Notes: a model not told the origin generated them from the sequence alone. DNA of 64,000 nt from Anoplolepis gracilipes (GCF_047496725.1 NC_132971.1:9259001-9323000); one strand, 5' to 3'. Positions 10,584 through 21,456 are shown, counted from the stretch's first letter. Numbers and translations are program-made.

Positions 10584-11379
10584 ACAACAGTAAGTACTTA
10601 ATCCCTCACCATTACTATCACAAACCACCCTAATCCCTATCTCAATTTTAATATAATTGAAAATTTGTCAAATTAATCACAATCCATTTATAATTCCAAA
10701 ACTGAAATTTTCCAATCATTCCAACTTTAAATTGAATAAATTTAAAGCTATTGCAGATATAATTTTACAATTTTATTTTCTCTTTAATTAACTCGAGTGT
10801 CATTGTGCGTCACGTTCATTGCATACGCGATAATGGTCATGGTGTCATGGAATTCCTAGAACTTCCTCAGCCTCTCGTTAGTGCCGAGTGAATTGTATTC
10901 TGACCACCAGACTATATCAAATATACAATAACGAGATTCAACGCGTTTGCTTAACGTTTTAATCATTTTCAAATACATATGTCATAAATTTAACCTTTTT
11001 ATTTTCAACTTTCTTAATTTTTCTTGTCAAATAAAATAAAATAAATGAGACCTCAGACAACTGATTCTGAATTTCAACAAAATCCTTTCGTTGACCCTGA
11101 AGTCATATTAGAAACTCTAATCCAATTTATAGAAGAAAATAAAGAAAATATTATTTACAATTTAGACAATATCATAAAAGAGTTTTTAAATCAAGCCTCT
11201 ATTATCATCATCCCAGATCAGTAAAAAAATCCTCTGAATTATTAGTTCCTAGTACACATTGATCCTGCTCTCGGCGAAGCCCTGGGTATAGCCGACTTAG
11301 ATTACCCAAAAACTAAATAGAGAGCAACCCTGTTATTGACACCGAGGTAGACGATAACAGTGGGTCACAGCACGTGACA
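10584..11379 (+). mobile_element. 3' fragment of a family B LTR (5' LTR remnant of element B1)
   Basis: From ACAACAGTAAG (10584) the sequence matches 17264-18063 and 37683-38490 and ends CACGTGACA at 11379. It joins family A sequence at the left with no target duplication, so it was cut by recombination. It contains the 59-residue LTR frame. Confidence 0.8.
11045..11224 (+). CDS. 59-residue acidic LTR protein (MRPQTTDSEF type), copy 1
   Basis: A small frame of 59 residues begins MRPQTTDSEFQQNPFVDPEV and continues with an acidic, isoleucine- and asparagine-rich, likely helical half ending IIIIPDQ. It lies near the LTR 3' end, about 150 bases before the LTR terminus. The frame stays open in five of the six places it occurs (11045, 17725, 38152, 52817 minus, 63668). 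One difference seen between copies is synonymous (alanine-serine GCCTCA/GCCTCT). At 38712 the ATG has become TTG. Copies are young, so conservation alone is weak evidence. It would sit just upstream of the PBS and gag in a genomic transcript, as an upstream frame or separate small protein. The function is unknown. Confidence 0.45.
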   Translation: MRPQTTDSEFQQNPFVDPEVILETLIQFIEENKENIIYNLDNIIKEFLNQASIIIIPDQ

Positions 11380-11384
11380 TAAAT

Positions 11385-11402
11385 TGGTGGCAGCGGTGGG
11401 AT
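11385..11402 (+). promoter_or_regulatory. Primer-binding site, element B1 (tRNA-Leu type)
   Basis: TGGTGGCAGCGGTGGGAT lies five bases after the LTR end. It is complementary to the 3' end of an animal tRNA-Leu (acceptor ...CCCACCGCTGCCA plus CCA), as known from animal tRNA-Leu with AAG or UAG anticodon. Confidence 0.8.
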
Positions 11403-11470
11403 AGCCAAAAAGGATCAATCGTTGTTTTTTGAATAAAATTTTTTTTTATCATTTATAACAATCTTTCATA

Positions 11471-13004
11471 ATGAGCAAAAATATTAGTACGCGGTCACAA
11501 TCTTCCAAAACCACTTCTGAGCATAGCGAGAGTGATACTACTGTCACTATTCCTTTACAAAAACAACAAGTTGAATTAGAAATCATGATGCAACAATTAC
11601 AAAATAAAGAAAGACTTGTTCGGGAACAACAAGCCGCTCTGATTATACAACAAAAAGAATTTGAAATTTCTAGGGAAAGATTTGAAGCAGAGCAAAACGC
11701 TGCTGTTGATATAAATAGCCTTAGTTCGATATTAAGCTTATTACGACAAGAAGTATCCTCATTAAAAACTTTACCAAATCAATTAAATAATTTAGAACAA
11801 AAGGTATCTGAAATGCGACAACAAGGTGCATCTAACTTACACGTACAAGATTATATAAGAAATTTGCCACCCCAAGAGCCTATTAATCCCTTACTTGGCA
11901 ATATAAATCTCTCTTCGACTTCCAAACCTCCAGCTGAAGATACCAATCCTCCTCCTCCACTTGCCTCTAGAAATACCCCTTTGAATGTGGATCATATCCA
12001 ACTGGCTTCACCCATTCGTATTAAAGATATAATCGATTCCATTCCTAAATATGACGGTCTTAAAATGTCCGTGTTCCAATTCTGTAAAACGTGCGAACGA
12101 GCGTTAAAATTAATTCCTTCATGGCAAGAAGAATATCTGTTACCATTAATAATAAACAAATTACAAGGATATGCTTACGCGGCAATAGAAGGAATAGAAT
12201 ATCATAATTTAACCGATCTGACTAATCGATTGAAGAAGGTTTTTGGTCCAAATAAATCGGTCGATCAATATCGCGGGGAACTTGCCAACGTTTATATGAA
12301 ACCAAATGAAAATATTTTCGACTATATTGAAAGAGTTAAAGAATTAAGATCCGCGATTATAGACAGTGAAACCACCATTCACGGTAATATGAGTGAACAG
12401 CTTCGCTATAACATTGAGACGAGAGCACTAGAAAGCTTTATTAACGGCCTTCCGCCCGATTTATTGATTCGTGTAAAACTAGAAGGATATTACAGTCTGG
12501 AAGACGCAATTGTTGGAGCTATTCAATTAAGCAATCTTGGAAACCGAAAATCGTCGTAGGAAAATTGCTTTTCCCACACGACCTGTTCCTACCCCTCGTG
12601 CAGACCTTACCTATAGTCCTCGTATTCTTCAAAACCCCTCGCGTAATCCAACAGCTTCTCCCATTTCCGCCCCCAGAGTACACGACACGCGTAATAACGT
12701 CGCTCCTTTTATTAAACCATTAGTTCTTGGACAACCTGGTCCAAATTTTCCCACTGAAAAAATATGTCGTTACTGCAAAACTCCTGGACATTTGATTACA
12801 GAATGCCGGAAATTAGCTTATAGAAAATCATTCACTGGAGACATGAATCCCTCTAATCAATCTTCTGACAATCAGGGAAACGGTCAGAGCGCTCCGGTAC
12901 AAGGAAGCGTTCGCCGGGACGCTGCTCAACAGGAACGCCCAAACCCCTCTCGAGTCGTGCGATTCGTAGATGCCGAAAACCAAAATCTAGAAACACAAAA
13001 ATAA
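11471..13004 (+). pseudogene. gag: Gag of element B1, frameshifted
   Basis: This is almost the same as the intact gag at 24132..25667: an N-terminal coiled coil rich in Q, E and K (about residues 25-80), a central capsid-like domain (KDIIDSIPKYDGLKMSVFQF onward) and a CCHC knuckle CRYCKTPGHLITEC. At about 12532 two bases are missing compared with the intact copy (GCAATCTTGG against GCAAAACCTTGG). The frame therefore ends at 12559 after 362 residues, and the knuckle half continues in another frame (12537..13004). The gene product of the broken copy would lack the nucleocapsid part. Confidence 0.88.
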
Positions 13005-13084
13005 ATAAACATCGGCTCATAGCAAGCATTTGTGCTCCTACTGTTACTTTATCTTCTCCTGATTTAAAAGGCACATGCACCTTT

Positions 13085-13680
13085 ATGATAGATTCCGGTT
13101 CCGATTTAAATTTAATTAAGAAACAATACGTCAATTCTAATATTCTTCCAGATAAAAGAAATATTCAATCATTGCAAGGAATAGCATCCGAACCCATTAA
13201 TACTTTAGGTGCAATCTATATATCAGTATTAGGGAAACTAACTGAATTTCACATTGTTTCCAACGATATACTTTTCTCGCAACACGGTATTCTTGGTAAT
13301 CCGTTTTTGAAAGATAGAAATGCAAATGTTGATTTTAAAACAAAACACTTACTATTTGAAAATACTTCGATTCCATTCGACGAAGTGGAATATGTTAACA
13401 TTAAACCAAGAACAGTCACTCCTTTCTTCGTTAAAATCACGAATCCTGAAATAAAAACGGGATATCTTCCACCAATAACTTCCATCAAAGGAATATACCT
13501 TGGAGACGCGATAGTTTCTAATATTCATGGCAAAGCTTACTTGCCTCTTTTTAATACTAATGATGAAGAGTATAACATAGAAATACCTTCATTCACTCTG
13601 CAGGAATTTGACACCATTGATACCCAAGAGAATCTATATTCTTCTTGTGGTGCCGACGGAGCCCGAGGGTTATCCAAGGC
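13085..13680 (+). pseudogene. pol: Pol of element B1, protease fragment cut by an LTR
   Basis: It begins at the aspartic protease active site (MIDSGSDLNLIKK) and keeps the ILGNPFLKD segment. It stops being pol after residue 199, where a family B LTR starts with TGTGACGTCC at 13681. In intact copies the protein continues through RT. The rest of B1 pol is not present downstream; instead the LTR leads into minus-strand family C pol. The start given is the first Met; in intact copies the frame is open further upstream and overlaps gag. Confidence 0.85.
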
Positions 13681-14770
13681 TGTGACGTCCCGCCAAAAAT
13701 TTCAAACTAAATTTTCAAAATATAAACGTACCGCTGGAGATATGAACACAAGGTATGAGATATACATATATATCTCAACTTGAACTTAATAAAATATTTA
13801 ATCAAGCATAGTATTATATAGCTATTAAATTGGACATTGCTTACTTAGAAGTAATAACAAAATAATACTGACCTTATCAGAAAAAAAATAAGAAAAAATA
13901 TTTGTAATCATTAAACTACTATATTAATTTTCCAAATAAAAGTTAAAATTCTCTTTGCTAGAATATATGGAAATAAAATATTACTGTAACATCAGAATCG
14001 TTGAAATTCAATTACGCGATTGTAACAGAAACACTTGCAAACCAATTATATTAGAGTTAAATCATACTAACAATCGCTTTATAAATCCTACATTTCATAA
14101 GTATAATGAAAAGAAAAAAATAAAGAAAAAGAAATATTATTCAGTAAAGTACATTTTGGAAGGCATATGCATACTGGCATTGAGAACCATATATATACGC
14201 CAAATAAATTAATTTATTAATATTATTAAGCTGCATTTGTATATCAACATGTAAATCTAAATGGAAGACTTTCTTTTAGTGTAATTGATGAAAAAGTAAT
14301 ATTACAAAATAACGCATGACACGTATTATATATGTCTATATATATATTCATATATATATATGTAAAGGAGAGCTAGTCTCCTATGCTAAAGTGAAATCAT
14401 AAGGAATCACGATAGAAAGGAATTATAAATTAAAAATAACAGTATTAAAATTGCATTAATTAAATCTTCCATATGGATACTATTATAAAAGCAGATATGT
14501 CAACATAAAATATGTAATACAACAAGAGAGAAAAGTAAAAGAAATTTAAACATAAAAGCATAAATTAATAAGTGAAAAGAAAAGAAATATTAGTATGAGA
14601 CATAATAATTTCGATTATGAACATTAACTCTTGCTATAGTTAAATTAATAAGTCTCTCTTGCTGTAAAAAAAAAAAAAAAAAAAAAAATTTATAATATAA
14701 GAGTGCGAAATTATTATAATACAAAGAGCCTTTCATTCGCACGATGACGCAATAGGCGACGGCGAGAAAG

Positions 14771-14952
14771 ACTTAGTGAAATCGAATATTATTCTTATCT
14801 CTTGACGCAGAGACCCGATGAAACCGAATATTATTCTTATCTATTGACGCAGAGACTCAGCTTGACTAAATATTATGTCAACGCAGAGACCAGTGAAATC
14901 GAATATTATGCCTATCTCTCGACGCAGCGACTCGACGAAACTAAATATTATA
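14771..14952 (+). repeat. Tandem repeat of about 42 bp in the family B LTR
   Basis: Four to five imperfect units follow one another, each with GACGCAGAGAC...CGAATATTATTCTTATCT. The same block is at 35040..35221, 47591..47772 and, inverted, at 22770..22951 and 55761..55942. Here the frame through the repeat is broken; in family C it stays open for 142 codons. The stretch 13700-14770 is AT-rich with no supported gene. Confidence 0.7.
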
Positions 14953-15707
14953 ACAACGTGCCTTTTGATATTCGCCGCTGAATATCAACTTAAGATTAAG
15001 AAGAGCTCACCGCTTCTGACGTCTTCGAAGGCGGAGAGTTCCCTCACCAAGAGCAAGAATCCATCTCCACCGGATGATTAAGCCAACCCGGGAAGTCTTG
15101 GATCCACCGGACGCCTAGAGGGAGGTGACCCGTGGGGACGGAGCGCAGAACGTCAGTCGAGTTTGCGGACGGAAATAGTCTTTCACCACCAGTCATCTAA
15201 AACAGTCGCCAACATTCAACCTAAAAAGTCGCCTTCCTAACTTCATAAGTCACTTCAACATCTCTCCGAAACGTTAGTCCGAAGTCGTGAAAAGTCTCTG
15301 TGTCTTTATACATTCACTGCGTCCTAAAATCAATTTTAACTTAATTTTCGTCAGCTACTTTGTGTCGTCAAAGTAGATCTTTAATAATACTTTACTTTCT
15401 CGTCTTCGCGACTCGTCTTATATTATAATTTAGAGCTTAGACTCACTCTACATTATAATTTAGAATTATTACTTTATTGTTAACTAATCTCCAATTTCTG
15501 GTACAGTGCGGTTGTACCTTTTTCATTTGAATTGTGAACAACATTTGTAATCATTACTTGCAACCTTTGTAAAATCTTCAAGCTTTTAAAATACATAGTT
15601 GCTTATTTCGAAATATTCTCAAGTACATTATTTTAATACAGTGTTCCTTCACCTTCAACCAGTGTTTACTATAATTAATTTAATATCGATTAAATATTTA
15701 ACGTACG

Positions 15708-15830
15708 TCTGGATCTTGAGCGTTAGCGAGTCCCGTGCCTGGGATAGAGCAGAGTGACGTGCCCCTCGTGTTAGTTCGAGCAGAGCTGAGACTTAGTCGA
15801 TGAGCTGCTTGAATGTCGCTTGATCCAGAT
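15708..15830 (+). other. Conserved structured RNA block upstream of the LTR protein (family B)
   Basis: A block of about 120 bases is closed by TCTGGATC (15708-15715) pairing with GATCCAGA (15822-15829). It contains a TCCC...GGGA hairpin and the invariant stretch GAGCTGAGACTTAGTCGATG. Family C has the same block with a changed but still paired closing stem (ATCTGGAT / ATCCAGAT). Flanking sequence is much less conserved between B and C. Other copies: 36143..36264, 48555..48676 and, inverted, 21866..21987 and 54719..54840. It could be a packaging, dimerisation or translation element. Confidence 0.5.
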
Positions 15831-15892
15831 TGTCAACCTGAATTGAATAACTTTTTAAATTAGAATAAAATTTTGGTTATAATTTATAGTAA

Positions 15893-16240
15893 ATGCCTGG
15901 TTCTCGTCGCGCCGGTAAACGACATAGACAACTACGTGCCGCTTTACGCCGACAGAGACAAAATTCAAACAGTGATAACGGTCTCAGCCAAGTAGAAAAA
16001 GACAATCCAATTAACGTACCGGACAATCAAAGTATTGTCGTAGAACTTTTCGATCAGCTTCCTGCATCTGACTCAGTTGAAGCACCCATCTCGCGAAGAA
16101 CCTTCGAATTTATTGGCTGGCCCGAACCTTTGGTTGAAATCAAGCTGCATCCTGCCTCAACCTCTACCACCGACATCCCTGAGGGAGATCCACGACGTCC
16201 AGAGTACGAGGAAAAGGCCCAGGAAAATCAGCAAAACTAG
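15893..16240 (+). CDS. LTR-encoded basic protein of family B (MPGSRRAGKR type), copy 1
   Basis: A 115-residue frame in the LTR. An arginine-rich N terminus (MPGSRRAGKRHRQLRAALRR) is followed by a polar linker, a PDNQSIVVELF strand-like segment (about 44-53), the RRTFEFIGWPEPLVEI block (about 68-83) and an acidic-basic tail. The family C counterpart of 117 residues shares all of these blocks while differing in many third positions and flanking bases, which points to protein-level constraint. The ATG lies about 60 bases after the folded RNA block. A splice-donor-like AAAG/GTAAAT follows 14 bases after the stop (16251-16260), so the frame may be the first exon of spliced messages. The function is unknown. 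Compared with the copy at 36328 it has S for R at residue 47. Confidence 0.7.
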   Translation: MPGSRRAGKRHRQLRAALRRQRQNSNSDNGLSQVEKDNPINVPDNQSIVVELFDQLPASDSVEAPISRRTFEFIGWPEPLVEIKLHPASTSTTDIPEGDPRRPEYEEKAQENQQN

Positions 16241-16250
16241 AGACACTAAT

Positions 16251-16260
16251 AAAGGTAAAT
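16251..16260 (+). promoter_or_regulatory. Candidate 5' splice site after the LTR protein
   Basis: AAAGGTAAAT lies 14 bases downstream of the stop. Family C has the stronger AAGGTAAGT at the matching place (49094-49102). A second donor-like ACAACAGTAAGTAC sits at 17264-17277. These could join the LTR exon to the acceptors before acc1-acc4 and env. The stretch 16261-17724 otherwise shows AT-rich sequence and a (TA)n run near 16570, with no gene. Confidence 0.45.
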
Positions 16261-17724
16261 TACTATTTTGAATACATACGCATATGATCAAACAAGAGAA
16301 TATTACTATTTTTAATAAAAAGAAAACGCACTCACATTCCAACAAAATATAATAAAAAAGGAAAAGAATTCCGAATTGAACTACTATTTTCAACACATCG
16401 TGTTTGACATTTATATGACATCTTACTACTCTAACAATTTCAACTTCGTAAAATAATTATAATTACAATTTAGACATATGCTTCTACGACTAATGCAATA
16501 AACTGTTCCACCCTTAAGCTCCGAAATAAAAATCTTTTATACAGTTAACTAGACATACATACAAGATATATATATATATATATATATCTCATTCTTTTGA
16601 ATAACTTACGGCTCAGACTATTGACTTTTAAAATTACAAATTGACTCACACTCTGATACCACTCTTAAGAATTATAAAGTTAAAATACTATACCAAGAAA
16701 TTTGCAAATTTAGATGAGATAAATAATCAATCTATCAATGTAAGAGAGTTAACTACTCGTTATACTTAACTTGATAATAAAATTAAAGGAGCATTTTTTG
16801 CTTAATCTCTTCTTCCCATTTTCCATCGGAGACAGTGATTTTTGACAACAATAAATTATATCGCTGGCCTCCACCCACCATATTCCAGTTGTACATTTCT
16901 TTATATGTCACCTCACCACACAGTGCTGAACCTGCAAAGAACAATACTTTTAGTAACATATATAAATATCTACATAAGAGCAATAAAAATTTTAATGATT
17001 CTTTCTTATTACGTGAATAGATGCATCAACGATATTTATGAGAAATAAAATCATAGTGCAACAGTTGACTTTCTCCTAAAGAAAGAGATATCTACATTTA
17101 ATATAAATCCAAATCATTTAAATTTCTCAATTTAACTTTGTTCTTTATATTAAAGCAGTCATTAATTACTGAGAAATTTGCTCTTACATTATAAAAGTCG
17201 TAAATTAACCTTTCAAAACCAGTATATATTTGGAATTGCTCCGACGGTGAATTCTACTATACAACAACAGTAAGTACTTAATCCCTCACCATTACTATCA
17301 CAAACCACCTTAATCCCTATCTCAATTTTAATATAATTGAAAATTTGTCAAATTAATCACAATCCATTTATAATTCCAAAACTGAAATTTTCCAATCATT
17401 CCAACTTTAAATTGAATAAATTTAAAGCTATTGCAGATATAATTTTACAATTTTATTTTCTCTTTGATTAACTCGAGTGTCATTGTGCGTCACGTTCATT
17501 GCATACGCGATAATGGTCATGGTGTCATGGAGTTCCTAGAACTTCCTCAGCCTCTCGTTAGTGCCGAGTGAATTGCATTCTGACCACCAGACTATATCAA
17601 ATATACAATAACGAGATTCAACGCGTTTGCTTACCGTTTTAATCATTTTCAAATACATATGTCATAAATTTAACCTTTTTATTTTCAACTTTCTTAATTT
17701 TTCTTGTCAAATAAAATAAAATAA

Positions 17725-17904
17725 ATGAGACCTCAGACAACTGATTCTGAATTTCAACAAAATCCTTTCGTTGACCCTGAAGTCATATTAGAAACTCTAA
17801 TCCAATTTATAGAAGAAAATAAAGAAAATATTATTTACAATTTAGACAATATCATAAAAGAGTTTTTAAATCAAGCCTCAATTATCATCATCCCAGATCA
17901 GTAA
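17725..17904 (+). CDS. 59-residue acidic LTR protein, copy 2
   Basis: It encodes the same 59 residues as the frame at 11045..11224, with a synonymous alanine-serine codon difference (GCCTCA). It sits about 160 bases before the LTR end. Its mirror is at 52638..52817 on the minus strand. Confidence 0.4.
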   Translation: MRPQTTDSEFQQNPFVDPEVILETLIQFIEENKENIIYNLDNIIKEFLNQASIIIIPDQ

Positions 17905-18063
17905 AAAAATCCTCCGAATTATTAGTTCCTAGTACACATTGATCCTGCTCTCGGCGAAGCCCTGGGTATAGCCGACTTAGACAGATTACCCAAAAACTAA
18001 ATAGAGAGCAACCCTGTTATTGACACCGAGGTAGACGATAACAGTGGGTCACTGCACGTGACA

Positions 18064-19491
18064 CCATTAATCTTTGAAATGTTGCAGGGGCATTTTTCAG
18101 TCCAAAAGGCATTCGCTTAAATTGATAATGGCCGTAAGGGGTGGAGAATGCTGTTTTGGGAGCGTCATTTGGATTCATGGGTATCTGGTGGAATCCTGAA
18201 GCGAGGTCAAGAACTGAAAAATATTTAGCGCTTCCTAATTGATCAAGTATGTCGGTTATGTTAGGAAGAGGGTAAGCGTCTCCTATTGTTTTTTCATTTA
18301 GAGTGCGGTAATCAATAACCATTCTCCATTTTTTATTTCCAGATGAGTCGGGTTTCTTAGGAACTATCCACACTGGTGAATTATAAGGCGAGAATGAACA
18401 TTCTATCATGTCGTCTCTCAGTAATTTAGTAACTTGTTTATCTATTTCTTCTTTGTGCATGGGAGGAAACCGATATTGCTTGGTGTGGATTGGAAAGTCT
18501 GTCGTGTAAATGGAGTGGTGAGTCACGTGTGTGGTTCCTAGCTTATCGTCGAGTAAGTGGAATCTGTCTAGATTATTGGAGATTAATGTTTTAAGATTAG
18601 TCTTTTCTTCCTCATTTAAGTGTTCTAATCTTAGGAGTTGTAGATTAAGTTCCGCACGTTCTGGCGGCGTTTTAAAAAATATTTCTTCTGACTGAGACGG
18701 ATTTTGGTTTAAAGGATAGTTCGCGCTTATCTGATGATGCCCTCGGGAATCGATAACACCGCAAAAACTTCCGTGAGACGTAGGAAAATTAACTTCGTCT
18801 TCCTCAGAAGAAGAAGTGGGTTGACAAGTGGAGTCAAGATCAGTGGTACAATGACCAGAGGCTCGGATGACCCTAAGGTTCTGTTGGCTTCACAAGGAGA
18901 ATATTGATTCTCTTGGATGTCGATGGTATCAAATTCTTGCAATGGAAATGAAGGTATTTCTATTTCATACTCTTCATTAGTAGTATTAAAAAGAGGCAAA
19001 TGAGCCTTGCCATGAATATTAGAGACTAATGCGTCTTCGAGGTATATTCCTTTTATAAAAGTTATTAATGGAAGATATCCTGTTTTTATTTCAGGATTCG
19101 TGATTTTAATAAAGAAGGGAGTAACTGACCTTGGTTTGACATTGACATGTTCAGTCTTGTCAAACGGAATGGATGTATTTTCTAGAAGTAAGTGCTTTGT
19201 TTTAAAATCAACATTTGAATTTCGATCTTTTAAAAATGGGTTGCCAAGAATTCCATGCTGCGAAAAGAGTATATCGTCGGGGACTACATGAAATTCTGTT
19301 TGTTTTCCCAGTAATGAAATGTGAATAGCACCTAATGTTTTTATGGGTTCGGATGCTATTCCTTGCAATAATTGGATATTTTCTTTATCCGAAAAAATGT
19401 GAGAATTAATATATTGTTTTTTTATTAAATTCAGATCAGAGCCTGAGTCTATCATAAAAGTGCATATTTCTTTTAAATCGAGAGATGACAA
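18064..19491 (-). pseudogene. pol: Family C pol, 5' part (protease to mid-RT), left copy
   Basis: Read on the minus strand this starts with the protease (MIDSGSDLNLIKKQYINSH) in the frame 18727..19491. It shifts frame near the junction of protease and RT (about 18900, a one-base deletion compared with B pol) and resumes with RT in 18064..18526 (NSPVWIVPKK, VIDYRTLNEK, SVLDLASGFHQIPM). It ends at ATFQRLM where an LTR begins at 18063. The catalytic YMDD part and everything beyond are missing on this side because the outer flank is a different LTR copy. It mirrors 51051..52478. Confidence 0.85.
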
Positions 19492-19535
19492 GGTGACGGT
19501 AGGGGCGCAGGTGCTTCCTGCAAAACGATGCTTAT

Positions 19536-21037
19536 TTACTTTTGTGTTTCCAGATTTTGACTGTCCAGCTCTGCGAATCGTACGACTCGAGAGGGGAGTG
19601 GGCGTTCCTGTTGAACAGCGTCCCGGTGAACGCCTCCTTGGACCGGAGCGCTCTGACCGTTTCCCTGGTTATCAAGGGGTTGACTAGAAGAACTCGTCCC
19701 TTCTGTAAGTGATTTCTTATATGCTAATTTTCGACATTCAGTAATTAAGTGTCCGGGGGATTTGCAATAATGACATATTTTTTCAGTAGGGTAATTCGGA
19801 CCAGGTTGTCCAGGAATTAAAGGTTTAATAAAAGGGGCATTATTATTACGCGTATCATATACTCTGGGTGTAGTAATGGGAGTAGCCGTTGGGCTGCGTG
19901 ATGGATTCTGGAGGATGTGGGGCGTATAAGTAGGGTCTGCGCGAGGAATTAATGTGGGTCGTGTGGGGAAAACAGCTCTTTTGCGCTGATTTTCGGTTTC
20001 TAAAGTTTTACTTAATTGAATGGCTCCAACGATCGCATCTTCGAGGCAATAATATCCTTCTAGCTTAACACGAATCAATAATTCCGGCGGAAGACCGTTA
20101 ATAAAACTTTCTAAAGCTCTTGTTTCAATATTATAGCGAAGTTGTTCGCTCAAATTACCGTGAATTGTCAGTTCTCCATCTATAATGGCGGATCTTAATT
20201 CTTTAACTCTCTCTATATAATCAAAAATATTTTCATTCGGTTTCATGTAAACATTAGCGAGTTCCCCACGATATTGGTCAACCGATTTATTAGGACCAAA
20301 TACTCTTTTTAGTCGATTAGTTAGATTTGTCAAATTATGATATTCTATTCCTTCTATTGCTGCGTACGCATGTCCTTGTAGTTTGTTTATTATTAGTGGT
20401 AATAAAAATTCCTCTTGCCAGAAAGGGATCAAATTTAATGCTCGTTCGCATGTTTTACAGAACTGAAATACGGACATCTTATGGCATCATATTTGGGAAT
20501 GGAGTCAATGATGTCTTTAATACGAATGGGAAAGGCTAATTGGATATGGTCCATATTCAGAGGGGCATTTCTTGAAACGGGTGGAGGAGGAAGATTGCCA
20601 TTGTTAACTGGAGATTTCGGGATTGCATTATCAGGTAAAGTATTATTTTGTTGAGGCAAACTTCTTATGTAATTTTATACATGTAGATTAGACAAGCCTT
20701 GTTGTCGCATTTCGGATACCTATTGTTCTAGATTGTTTAATTGATTTGATAAGGTTTTTAAAGAGGAAACTTCTTGTCTTAATGAGCTTAATATTGAAGT
20801 GAGACTGTATATGTCAACAGCAGCGTTTTGTTCAGCGTCAAATTTTTCTCTCAAAGATTCAAATTCTTTCTGTTGCGTATTTAAAGCAGTTTGTTGTTCC
20901 CGTACGAGTTTTTCTTTATTCCGTAATTGTTGCATCATAACCTCAATTTCGGCTTGTTTTTGTAAAGGAGTAAAAATAGTAGTATCGATATCACTATGTT
21001 CAGAAGCAGTTCTGGAGGATTGAGATCGAGTATTCAT
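19536..21037 (-). pseudogene. gag: Family C gag, left copy (nonsense and frameshift)
   Basis: This is homologous to B gag over its length: coiled coil (about 20-80), capsid-like core and the knuckle CHYCKSPGHLITEC. On the minus strand the frame stops with TAG after NNLEQ (20720), has a second stop soon after, and loses one base near KYDAIRCP (about 20473), so the capsid and knuckle half reads in 19536..20477. It mirrors 49505..51006 with almost no change. It cannot give full-length Gag. Confidence 0.87.
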
Positions 21038-21456
21038 GATTCAAAATTTATAATCTCCCTAGGATCCCTTTATAGCTAAGGGAGGAACAGTTTATTGTAT
21101 GAACAATAATATATATATATATGTGTACTTACAGTTGTATTAACTATTACTATGTTTTATTTATTATATTATATATAATTATATATATGTGTATAATGAA
21201 ATTTTTACGTATTTTATATTTGAAATAATATTATTAAATGATAGAGAAAATGCTTTAATATAGTGAAAGCAATTGCAAATAAAATTTCTAAAAATTTAAT
21301 TATAATTTTTATGATTATAAGATAAGGTAGTAATATGGTTACTAATGTGTAATTAAATTAATGTTGAATTAAAATAATATTAAGAGATAAAAGAAAAGAA
21401 AAATATGTGTATATATATATATATATTTATATGTGTGTGACTTACCTTAAAATATT

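Larger units (their letters stand above)
13681..18063 (+). mobile_element. Family B LTR, full length, chimeric (4.4 kb)
   Basis: It runs from TGTGACGTCC to CACGTGACA and matches the 3' LTR of B2 (33978..38490) end to end. It is inserted in B1 pol on the left but abuts minus-strand family C pol on the right, so the flanks do not match and no target duplication can be seen. From about 16930 to its right end it is the exact mirror of 52479..53612. Left of 16930 it diverges from that copy (for example GTGATTTTTG against GTGATCTTG). It is therefore a recombinant of two LTR copies. Confidence 0.82.

Noticed and set aside
13955..14212. 85-codon open frame (MLEYMEIKYYCNI type) repeated in several LTRs
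   Set aside because: It lies in AT-rich U3-like sequence, is broken in the LTR at 33978, and is shared only because the copies are young. The lysine run is low-complexity. No support for coding.
14771..14952. 42-bp tandem repeat as a protein repeat
   Set aside because: It stays open only in family C and is closed in all family B copies, so it was kept as a repeat with a low-confidence frame.
16561..16600. (TA)n runs as possible CRISPR-like or origin repeats
   Set aside because: Plain microsatellites that vary in length among copies. No spacer-repeat structure exists in the window.
16835..17048. Short frames near 16783-17048 in the family B LTR
   Set aside because: Their ends differ among LTR copies through indels (for example at 37203 and 53522), so they are not conserved.
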